Shown here piece after piece: positions 1 to 6,226 of a DNA stretch of 64,000 bases. Both the position numbers and the translations under genes were made by a program. The stretch's first letter is position 1; each line of letters starts with the position of its first letter. The stretch covers positions 1-64,000 of the forward strand of contig CAZWSI010000003.1 in NCBI GenBank assembly GCA_964636405.1. Reading direction: 5' to 3'. The notes below the pieces were generated by a model. It had not been told where the DNA came from, made no database searches, and was given only the letters and a program-made list of their open reading frames with translations. The stretch comes from CAZKGE01 sp964636405. GTDB taxonomy: Bacteria > Bacillota > Clostridia > Christensenellales > CAG-138.

Positions 1-1374
1 CGGCAGCGGCGTGCCCCAGTAGCGCTCGCGCGAAATGCCCCAATCGATCACGTTTTCGATGAAGTTGCCCATGCGGCCCTCTTTGATCGTTTCGGGCAGC
101 CAGTTGACGCGGCGGTTTGCGGCCATGAGCCGATCGCGCACGGCGGTCATTTTGATAAACCAGCTCTCGCGGGCATAGTAGATCAGCGGCGTATCGCAGC
201 GCCAGCAGAAGGGATAGCTGTGCTCGAAGGGAAGCGCGGCAAACAGCTTGCCGCTCTCCCGCAGCGCTTTGAGGATGCGCTGATCCGCGTCCTTGACGAA
301 CACGCCGTCCCAGGGCGTACCGCCGCGCAGGCGGCCGGTCGTATCCACAAGCTGCACGAAGGGGAGCGCCTCGCGCCGGCCGATGCGCGCGTCGTCCTCG
401 CCGAAGGCCGGGGCGATGTGCACCACGCCCGTGCCGTCGGTGAGCGTCACATAATCGTCCGCCACGATGCGGTAGCCGCGTTTATCGCCAAACTGCACGG
501 GCAGCTCGAAAAGCGGCTGATATTCGCGCCCCACGAGCGTTTCGCCCGCAAAGCGCGCAACGATCTCCGCCCCCTCGCCCAGCACGCTTTCTGCCAGCGC
601 CTCGGCCAGAATATACTGCTGTCCATCCTTTTCCGCGCGCACATAGGTCTCGGCCGCGTTGACGCACAGAGCCACGTTGCTTGGCAGCGTCCAGGGCGTG
701 GTCGTCCACGCCAGCACCGCCACGGAGGGCTCGTCCGCGAGATAGAAGCGCGCGATGGCGGAGGTTTCCTTCACATCCTTATAGCCCTGCGCCACCTCGT
801 GGGAGGACAGCGCCGTGCCGCAGCGCGGGCAATAGGGCACGATTTTATAGCCCTTGTAGAGCAGGCCCTTTTCGTAAATGGTTTTCAGCGACCACCACTC
901 GGATTCGATATACTCGTCTTCGTAGGTGACGTACGGGTGCTCCATATCGGCCCAAAAGCCCACGCGATCGGACATTTCCTCCCACTCGGTCTTATACTTC
1001 CAGACGGATTTTTTACACGCCTGAATAAACGGCTCCACGCCGTAGCGCTCGATTTGCTCCTTGCCGTCGAGGCCGAGCAGCTTTTCGACCTCGAGCTCCA
1101 CCGGCAGGCCGTGCGTATCCCAGCCGGCCTTGCGCAGCACGTCGTAGCCCTTCATGGCGCGGTGGCGGGGAATGATATCCTTCATGCAACGGGTCAGCAC
1201 ATGCCCGATGTGCGGCTTGCCGTTGGCGGTCGGGGGCCCGTCGTAAAAGGTGAAGGGCTTTGCGCCCTCGTTCTGCTTCAGCGCCTTTTCAAAAACGGCG
1301 TTTTCCTTCCAGAAGCGCAGAACTTCCTTTTCCCGCGGGACAAAGTTCAGATCCGTCGATACCTTGCGATACAT
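1..1374 (-). CDS. ileS: Isoleucyl-tRNA synthetase (N-terminal part)
   Basis: Cytoplasmic class I synthetase that charges tRNA-Ile. The window holds the first 458 codons; the gene runs off the left edge, so the KMSKS loop and anticodon-binding domain are not seen. The N-terminus reads MYRKVSTDLNFVPREKEVLR, followed by DGPPTANGKPHIGH with the class I HIGH signature at residues 55-58. The editing (CP1) domain is recognisable from TTTPWTLPSN near residue 225, and a later WGISRERYWG block is typical of IleS. The ATG is preceded by GGGAGG at a normal distance. A strong sigma-A-type promoter lies about 120 bp upstream. No T-box is visible in the leader, which instead carries hairpins (see separate entry). 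Confidence 0.97.
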   Translation of the reverse strand, partial: MYRKVSTDLNFVPREKEVLRFWKENAVFEKALKQNEGAKPFTFYDGPPTANGKPHIGHVLTRCMKDIIPRHRAMKGYDVLRKAGWDTHGLPVELEVEKLLGLDGKEQIERYGVEPFIQACKKSVWKYKTEWEEMSDRVGFWADMEHPYVTYEDEYIESEWWSLKTIYEKGLLYKGYKIVPYCPRCGTALSSHEVAQGYKDVKETSAIARFYLADEPSVAVLAWTTTPWTLPSNVALCVNAAETYVRAEKDGQQYILAEALAESVLGEGAEIVARFAGETLVGREYQPLFELPVQFGDKRGYRIVADDYVTLTDGTGVVHIAPAFGEDDARIGRREALPFVQLVDTTGRLRGGTPWDGVFVKDADQRILKALRESGKLFAALPFEHSYPFCWRCDTPLIYYARESWFIKMTAVRDRLMAANRRVNWLPETIKEGRMGNFIENVIDWGISRERYWGTPLP

Positions 1375-1386
1375 AACTATCCTCCC

Positions 1387-1459
1387 AAAAACGGCTCGTC
1401 GCGCGCTCCATGCAATCGCAGATTGCATACAATCACTGATTGCACGCAAAACGGAGCCG
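1387..1459 (-). promoter_or_regulatory. Structured ileS leader with possible attenuator
   Basis: The roughly 110-nt leader of ileS contains two adjacent 17-bp near-palindromes (1411-1427, TGCAATC-GCA-GATTGCA, and 1428-1444, TACAATC-ACT-GATTGCA). They are enclosed by a 6-bp pairing of 1454-1459 with 1392-1397. On the - strand the closing stem is followed directly by five T (1387-1391), so it could act as an intrinsic terminator about 12 nt upstream of the start codon. No T-box motif is present. The regulatory role is inferred. Confidence 0.35.
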
Positions 1460-1489
1460 GGCTTTTCTTGTGAAAAGAAAAGTATGCTT

Positions 1490-1518
1490 ATTATATCGGC
1501 TTTCGCGCGGCTTGTAAA
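1490..1518 (-). promoter_or_regulatory. ileS promoter
   Basis: Read on the - strand: -35 TTTACA (1513-1518), a 17-bp spacer and -10 TATAAT (1490-1495). This is near-consensus for the housekeeping sigma factor. The -35 box lies 19 bp from the end of the first MITE copy. Confidence 0.75.
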
Positions 1519-1536
1519 CCGCCCGCGCGGCAAAGT

Positions 1537-1685
1537 CAGGGCATGTTCATGAAAAAGTCTGCGGCTTGCAGAGAAAGAGTTTTCGCGCTGATTTTGAAGA
1601 AAACTTCAAAACGAAGCCGCAAGAATCGATTACACAGGCGCACAGAGCGCCTAATTGCCTGAAAAGCTTTCATGAACATGCCCTG
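1537..1685. mobile_element. 149-bp MITE, copy 1
   Basis: Non-coding element bounded by perfect 18-bp terminal inverted repeats, CAGGGCATGTTCATGAAA at the left and its reverse complement at the right. Inside are further inverted repeats: a GCGGCTT...AAGCCGC pair, TTGAAG/CTTCAA and AGGCGC/GCGCCT, so the whole unit can fold into a branched hairpin. An apparently identical 149-bp copy lies at 44561-44709. The flanks suggest a 7-bp target duplication (CGGCAAA left, CGACAAA right, one mismatch) if two extra bases (GT) at the left belong to the element. It has no transposase and would be moved in trans. It sits between the divergent ileS and GGDEF promoters. Confidence 0.85.
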
Positions 1686-1729
1686 CGACAAAGTACGGGC
1701 GCTTTTCAAAATTATTAAAGAAGTAGTAC

Positions 1730-1758
1730 TTGACAAATAATATTTAACAAATTATCTT
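1730..1758 (+). promoter_or_regulatory. Promoter of the GGDEF gene
   Basis: -35 TTGACA (1730-1735), 17-bp spacer and -10 TATCTT (1753-1758) in an unusually AT-rich stretch, 35 bp upstream of the ATG. The MITE ends 44 bp before the -35 box. Confidence 0.65.
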
Positions 1759-1792
1759 GTCGTTATAGTATTTTGAACGGGGGATATAAGCG

Positions 1793-2422
1793 ATGTCGGA
1801 ACAAAAACGAAACGCGGTAAACGAGGCGCTGGCGCTGCCGCTCGCGGGCGCGCTGGAAAAAGCGCTGGGCGCGGCGCTTGCCGACGAGCGCGAGGTTGTG
1901 CTCGCGATGCTGGATGTGGATCTGTTTGCGCGCGTGAACAAGGAATTCGGGCTTGAGGCGGGCGACCGGGTGCTCATTGAGACGGGGCGGTATGTGGCTT
2001 CATGCGTGCCGAAGGATACGCGCCTGTTCCGCTACGGTGGGGATGAATTCGCGCTGCTCTTCCCGGAGCGCATGGAGAAGGAGGAGGTTTTCCTGCTCAT
2101 GGAGCGCATCCGGCAAGGCTACGCCGTCCAGCTCCCGGACGGCGGCGCGCTGACCGTCTCCGCAGGCATTGCCGCCGCCGTGCAGGACGCGTCCACGGTT
2201 CCCGAGCTCATCCGCAAGGCCGAGGGCGCGCTGTTTCGGGGCAAGCTTCTGGGCCGCGACCGCGTTTGCCTCGCCCGGGAGGAAAAAATGGTCACCAAAA
2301 CCGCCCACTATACCGCCGAGCAGCTCAAGCGCCTCACCAAGGTTTCCCAGCGCGAGGGCATTGGCGAGGCCATTCTCTTGCGCGAGGCGCTCGACGCGCT
2401 GCTCAGAAAATACGATGTATAG
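1793..2422 (+). CDS. GGDEF diguanylate cyclase with ribbon-helix-helix-like tail
   Basis: Predicted cytosolic protein of 209 residues with a GGDEF domain at about 33-160. It has the substrate region DVDLFARVNKEFGLEAGD and an intact RYGGDEF signature (GGDEF at 82-86), so it probably makes cyclic di-GMP. The inhibitory RxxD site five residues before GGDEF is not conserved (PKDT instead). There is no transmembrane or sensor domain. Residues about 168-207 (KTAHYTAEQLKRLTKVSQ onwards, ending in REALDALLRKY) have the strand-helix-helix pattern of CopG/Arc-type DNA-binding domains. This fusion is unusual. The gene converges with tatD, with 29 bp between stops. A GGGGGAT ribosome site precedes the ATG. 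The GGDEF call is firm; the tail assignment is by pattern only. Confidence 0.88.
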   Translation: MSEQKRNAVNEALALPLAGALEKALGAALADEREVVLAMLDVDLFARVNKEFGLEAGDRVLIETGRYVASCVPKDTRLFRYGGDEFALLFPERMEKEEVFLLMERIRQGYAVQLPDGGALTVSAGIAAAVQDASTVPELIRKAEGALFRGKLLGRDRVCLAREEKMVTKTAHYTAEQLKRLTKVSQREGIGEAILLREALDALLRKYDV

Positions 2423-2451
2423 GGGGCGCAGGGGCGGCGCTCCCGCCGTTG

Positions 2452-3219
2452 CTACGCAAGGCCAAACAGCCGCGAGCCGTTCTCGAACGTGGCTTCGGCC
2501 ACGCGGGCTGGCTCCTCGCCGCGAATCTCGGCAAGCCTTTGCACCACGAGGCGCACAAGGGCGGGCTCGTTGCGCGTGCCGCGATGAGGCTCGGGGGTCA
2601 TGTAGGGGCAGTCAGTTTCAACAAGGAGCGCGTCGAGGGGGAGCCTGGCGGCGGCGTCGCGCTGTTTGGGCGCGTTTTTGAAGGTGAGCGCGCCGCCGAA
2701 GGCGATGTACAGGCCCATATCCACGCATTCCCGGGCAAATTCATAGCTGCCGGAAAAGCAGTGCAGCTCGCCCCTGAGCCGGCCCTTGTAGGCGCGAAGC
2801 AAATCGAGCGTATCGCCGTGGGCCTCGCGGTCGTGAATGATCACGGGCGCGTTTTTTTCGCAGGCAATGGCAAGCTGCGCGTCGAAGGCGGCCCGCTGCG
2901 CCTCGCGCGGGGCGAAATCGTAGTGGTAATCAAGGCCGATTTCGCCCACGGCCACAAACCCGGGCTCGGAGAGCGCCGCGCGCACGGCGCTCAAGCTTTC
3001 ATTCGACGCGGTCAGCGCCTCGTGCGGATGGATGCCCGCGGAGCCGTAAAGGTATGGATACATGGCGACGAGCGCGCGGATGCGCGGGATATCCCCGGCC
3101 TCTGTGCACGCCTCCAGCGCGCGCGCGACCCCGGCTTCGGGAAGCGCTTGGCAGAGCGCGCCGCGATCCGCGTCAAAGCGCTCGTCAAGCAAATGCACAT
3201 GCGTATCAAACAGGCGCAT
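2452..3219 (-). CDS. tatD: TatD family metal-dependent hydrolase/DNase
   Basis: TatD/YcfH-type amidohydrolase-fold nuclease of 255 residues, the usual family length. Metal ligands are visible in order: FDTHVHLLDERF at the N-terminus, GEIGLDYHYD near residue 95, IIHDREA near 130, HCFSGS near 155 and VETDCPYMTP near 205. Family members act as 3'-5' exonucleases or D-aminoacyl hydrolases in the cytosol. The gene starts 6 bp after the metG stop codon and is clearly co-transcribed with it, the metG-tatD order seen in many Firmicutes. Confidence 0.95.
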   Translation of the reverse strand: MRLFDTHVHLLDERFDADRGALCQALPEAGVARALEACTEAGDIPRIRALVAMYPYLYGSAGIHPHEALTASNESLSAVRAALSEPGFVAVGEIGLDYHYDFAPREAQRAAFDAQLAIACEKNAPVIIHDREAHGDTLDLLRAYKGRLRGELHCFSGSYEFARECVDMGLYIAFGGALTFKNAPKQRDAAARLPLDALLVETDCPYMTPEPHRGTRNEPALVRLVVQRLAEIRGEEPARVAEATFENGSRLFGLA

Positions 3220-3225
3220 GGGGCT

Positions 3226-5244
3226 CTACCGCACCGTCAGCCCGCTGGGCAGCTCGGAAAGCGTCGTTACCACGGAAAGCCGTTCGCCCTCGTCGGAGGC
3301 GCAGAGGATCATGCCCCGGCTCTCCACGCCGCAGAGCGTGACGGGCTGCAAATTCGCCACGAGCACCACGGTCTTGCCCACAAGCTGCTCAGGCTCGTAC
3401 CATTTTTTGATGCCCGATACCACCGTGCGGGTTTCGCCGCCCACGTCCACCGTGAGCTTGAGGAGCTTCTTGGCGCGGGGGAGCGCCTCGCACGCGAGCA
3501 CCCTGGCCAGCTTAAGCTCGACCTTTTCAAAATCCTCATACGCGATCAGCGCCTTGCCCGCAGTCTCCGGTACGTCGGGCGTATTGGCCGCTTCGGGGGC
3601 TTCGGGGGCTTGCGGGGCTGCGGGAGATTGTTCGGAGCGGGCGTTTTCAGCCTGCGCGGCCGCCTTGGTGCGGGCCGTTTCCGCCTCGAGCGCGGCAAGC
3701 TCCTTTTCCGCGTCAATGCGCGGGAACAGGGCCTCGCCCTTCTCCACCCGCGTGCCGGGCACGGTTCCGCCCCAGTAAACATGCTCGATATCCCGCAGAT
3801 GCGCGGGCGTGCCGAGCTGGGCAAACATCTTCTCCGGGGTCGCGGTCAGATACGGCGCAAGGAGGATGGCCACGATGCGCAGGCACTCGGCGAGGTTATA
3901 CAGCACGCTTTGGAGCCGCAGCTTGCCCTCGTCGGTTTTTGCCAGCACCCAGGGGGCGGTCACGTCGATATACTTGTTGCACGCGCCCACCAGCTTCCAA
4001 ATCTCCGCCAGCGCGTCGGGGATGTGCCAGGCCGTCATCTGCGCGTCCACCCTGCCGGGCAGCTCCATGGCGAGCTTGGTGAGATCGAAATCCTCGTCGG
4101 CGCCTGTGCCGGGCACGGGAATTTCGCCGTCGAAATATTTGCCGAGCATGGCCACCGTGCGGGAGAGCAGATTGCCCAGATCGTTTGCCAAATCGGTATT
4201 GATGCGCGAAATGAGCGCCTCGTTGGAGAAGGTGCCGTCCGAGCCGAAGGGAACCTCGCGCAGCAGAAAATAGCGGATTGCGTCCACGCCGTAGCGCGCG
4301 CAGAGCTGGGCGGGATCCACCACATTGCCTGTGGATTTGCCCATTTTGCCGCCGTCGAGCAGCAGCCAGCCGTGCCCGAATACCTGCTTGGGCAGGGGCA
4401 AATCGAGCGCCATGAGCATGATGGGCCAGATGATGGTGTGGAAGCGCACGATCTCCTTGCCTACGATGTGCACGTCCGCCGGCCAGTATTTGCGATAGAG
4501 GGAATCATCCTCGCTTCCCCACCCGAGCGCCGTAATATAGTTGGAAAGCGCGTCGATCCATACATATACTACATGCTTTTCGTCAAAATCGACAGGAATG
4601 CCCCACTTGAAGCTTGTGCGCGAAACGCACAGATCCTCCAGGCCCGGCAGAAGGAAGTTTTGCAGCATCTCGTTGGTGCGGCTTACCGGCTGGATGAAGC
4701 TCGGGTTGTCCTTGATGTGCTGAATAAGCCGGTCGGCGTATTTGCTGAGGCGGAAGAAATAGCTTTCCTCCTCGACGAGCTCCACGTCGCGCCCGCAGTC
4801 CGGGCATTTGCCGTTCACAAGCTGCCGCTCGAGCCAAAAGCTCTCGCAGGGCGTGCAGTAGTGGCCCTTGTAGCTGGATTTATAGATGTCGCCCTGCTCG
4901 TAGAGGCGTTTGAAAATTTTCTGTACGGCCGCCACGTGCTCCGCGTCGGTGGTGCGAATAAACTTGTCGTAGGAGATATCCAGCAGCTTCCACAGCTCCT
5001 GAAAACCGCCCACGATCCTGTCCACATATTGCTTGGGGGACACGCCCTCCGCCTTGGCCTTGCGCTCGATCTTCTGGCCGTGCTCGTCGGAGCCGGTGAG
5101 GAAAAACACGTCGTAGCCGCGCTGGCGCTTGTAGCGCGCGATGGCGTCGGTGGCCACGGTGCAGTAGGCGTGCCCGATGTGCAGCTTCGCGCTCGGGTAA
5201 TAGATGGGCGTGGTGATGTAAAAGGGCTGTTTGTTTTCGTTCAT
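3226..5244 (-). CDS. metG: Methionyl-tRNA synthetase
   Basis: 672-residue class I synthetase that charges tRNA-Met. The catalytic core has LHIGH at residues 21-25 and KMGKS (KMSKS variant) near residue 302. A zinc-binding knuckle with two CxxC pairs (CTPC and CPDC) lies near residues 129-150. The last 110 residues (AYEDFEKVELKLARV onward) form the Trbp111/EMAP-like tRNA-binding domain found in dimeric bacterial MetG. A linker rich in Ala and Pro joins the parts. The chosen ATG has an AGGAGG ribosome site; an in-frame ATG 63 bp upstream falls inside the T-box terminator and is rejected. Expression is controlled by the T-box leader upstream. Confidence 0.98.
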   Translation of the reverse strand: MNENKQPFYITTPIYYPSAKLHIGHAYCTVATDAIARYKRQRGYDVFFLTGSDEHGQKIERKAKAEGVSPKQYVDRIVGGFQELWKLLDISYDKFIRTTDAEHVAAVQKIFKRLYEQGDIYKSSYKGHYCTPCESFWLERQLVNGKCPDCGRDVELVEEESYFFRLSKYADRLIQHIKDNPSFIQPVSRTNEMLQNFLLPGLEDLCVSRTSFKWGIPVDFDEKHVVYVWIDALSNYITALGWGSEDDSLYRKYWPADVHIVGKEIVRFHTIIWPIMLMALDLPLPKQVFGHGWLLLDGGKMGKSTGNVVDPAQLCARYGVDAIRYFLLREVPFGSDGTFSNEALISRINTDLANDLGNLLSRTVAMLGKYFDGEIPVPGTGADEDFDLTKLAMELPGRVDAQMTAWHIPDALAEIWKLVGACNKYIDVTAPWVLAKTDEGKLRLQSVLYNLAECLRIVAILLAPYLTATPEKMFAQLGTPAHLRDIEHVYWGGTVPGTRVEKGEALFPRIDAEKELAALEAETARTKAAAQAENARSEQSPAAPQAPEAPEAANTPDVPETAGKALIAYEDFEKVELKLARVLACEALPRAKKLLKLTVDVGGETRTVVSGIKKWYEPEQLVGKTVVLVANLQPVTLCGVESRGMILCASDEGERLSVVTTLSELPSGLTVR

Positions 5245-5260
5245 GGGTTTCTTCCTCCTG

Positions 5261-5518
5261 ATAAAAAATAGCATGCCGCCCATGTAAGGACAGCATGCGC
5301 AAAGCACGTCTGTTGTACCACCCTACTTCCCCGCCAAGCTACGGGGGCATAAGTCCGCGCTGTATCGGGCGCGTGCCGCCGTGGCTGAGGCAAATGAAGC
5401 GTTCGCCGCCGGGAGCTCGGGAGCCATGTTCCGCCGCCTGACAGATCCGGGCTCGCACCTTGCCCCGGCTCTCTTGGCCTGCTCGCGCAGCGTACTCTTT
5501 CCGTCAAAGCTCATATAT
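5261..5518 (-). promoter_or_regulatory. T-box leader of metG (Met specifier)
   Basis: tRNA-sensing leader between the metG promoter and start codon. Read on the - strand it shows: an AGTA element near the 5' end; the AAGAGAG...GGTGCGAG pattern of the distal stem I; a specifier loop GGAACATGG whose ATG (5425-5427) matches methionine; the T-box core AGGGTGGTAC (5315-5324) carrying the TGGT that pairs with the tRNA acceptor end; and a terminator with an 11-bp stem (5288-5298 with 5271-5281) followed by a T-rich run. Uncharged tRNA-Met should favour the antiterminator and switch on metG-tatD. Confidence 0.92.
5271..5298 (-). terminator. T-box regulated terminator
   Basis: Stem GCATGCTGTCC (- strand) pairs with GGGCGGCATGC around a 6-nt loop. 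A TATTTTTTAT tract follows. It is the regulated terminator of the metG T-box. Confidence 0.85.
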
Positions 5519-5524
5519 GCGGGC

Positions 5525-5554
5525 AGTTTATCACAGCGAATCCAAGGTTGTCAA
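5525..5554 (-). promoter_or_regulatory. metG promoter
   Basis: - strand: -35 TTGACA (5549-5554), 18-bp spacer, -10 TAAACT (5525-5530). The -35 overlaps the -35 of the divergent pth promoter by five bases. Confidence 0.7.
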
Positions 5555-5576
5555 GCGCGGTTCGCCGGTGTACAAT
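5548..5576 (+). promoter_or_regulatory. pth promoter sharing its -35 with metG
   Basis: -35 TTGTCA (5548-5553), 17-bp spacer, -10 TACAAT (5571-5576), about 70 bp upstream of pth. The palindromic heptamer TTGTCAA serves as -35 on both strands. Confidence 0.65.
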
Positions 5577-5647
5577 GGGGAAGGCGCAAAAAGCGCGGCT
5601 CGGGAAGGGACAAAACGCCCATTCCCCCATACCCGAAGGAGAACCCC

Positions 5648-6226
5648 ATGTATCTTGTCGTCGGCCTGGGCAATCCGGGCCTTGCCTACCGCAATACGCG
5701 CCACAACGCGGGCTTTCGCGCGCTCGACGCGCTGGCGGACGCGCTCGGCGTCTCCGTGCGCAAAAAGGGCTTTTCGGGCCTGTACGGCGAGGGCGCGTAT
5801 AATGGCGCGCGCGTGGCGCTGTGCAAGCCCCAGACCTATATGAACCGATCCGGGGACTGCGTGCAGGCCATCATGCACTTTTACAAGCTCGCGCCGGAAA
5901 GCCTCATCGTGCTCTACGACGATATCGAGCTGCCGGTGGGCGCGCTGCGCATCCGCGAAAGGGGGAGCGGCGGCACGCACAACGGCATGCGCTCCATCAT
6001 CGCCTGCGTGGGCAGCGATTCGTTTATCCGCGTCCGCATCGGCGTAGGCGACCACCGCGAAGGCGAGCTGGCGGACTATGTGCTGGGGCGGCCCGGTAAG
6101 GCCGAGCGGGAAACGCTCGCCGGCGCGTATGCGCGCGCGGCGGACGCGGTCACGCTCATTTTGCAGGGCAGGCTTTCCGACGCGCAGGGAAAATACAATA
6201 AAAAACACGAAGGGGCTGAGAAATAA
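5648..6226 (+). CDS. pth: Peptidyl-tRNA hydrolase
   Basis: 192-residue Pth that releases peptides from peptidyl-tRNA dropped by ribosomes, recycling tRNA. The family pattern is complete: GLGNPG near the N-terminus, the catalytic His in RHNAGF, Asn in YMNRSGD, Asp in LYDDIEL and Asn in GGTHNGMRSI. The start is set by GAAGGAG seven bases before the ATG; the long upstream extension in the same frame lies in the metG leader and has no homology. mfd follows with overlapping or abutting ends, a pth-mfd order common in Firmicutes. Confidence 0.97.
   Translation: MYLVVGLGNPGLAYRNTRHNAGFRALDALADALGVSVRKKGFSGLYGEGAYNGARVALCKPQTYMNRSGDCVQAIMHFYKLAPESLIVLYDDIELPVGALRIRERGSGGTHNGMRSIIACVGSDSFIRVRIGVGDHREGELADYVLGRPGKAERETLAGAYARAADAVTLILQGRLSDAQGKYNKKHEGAEK

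Noticed and set aside
1375..1536. T-box in the ileS leader
   Set aside because: No AGGGTGGTAC core or specifier loop could be found, although ileS is a frequent T-box target.
1536..1736. Short - strand frame inside the MITE, also found in copy 2
   Set aside because: Its identity in both copies follows from the repeat; no start signal and no protein-like composition.
2266..5271. 1001-codon open frame on the + strand opposite tatD and metG
   Set aside because: It is the antisense of two clear genes. Long open antisense frames are expected in high-GC DNA, and its product resembles no family.
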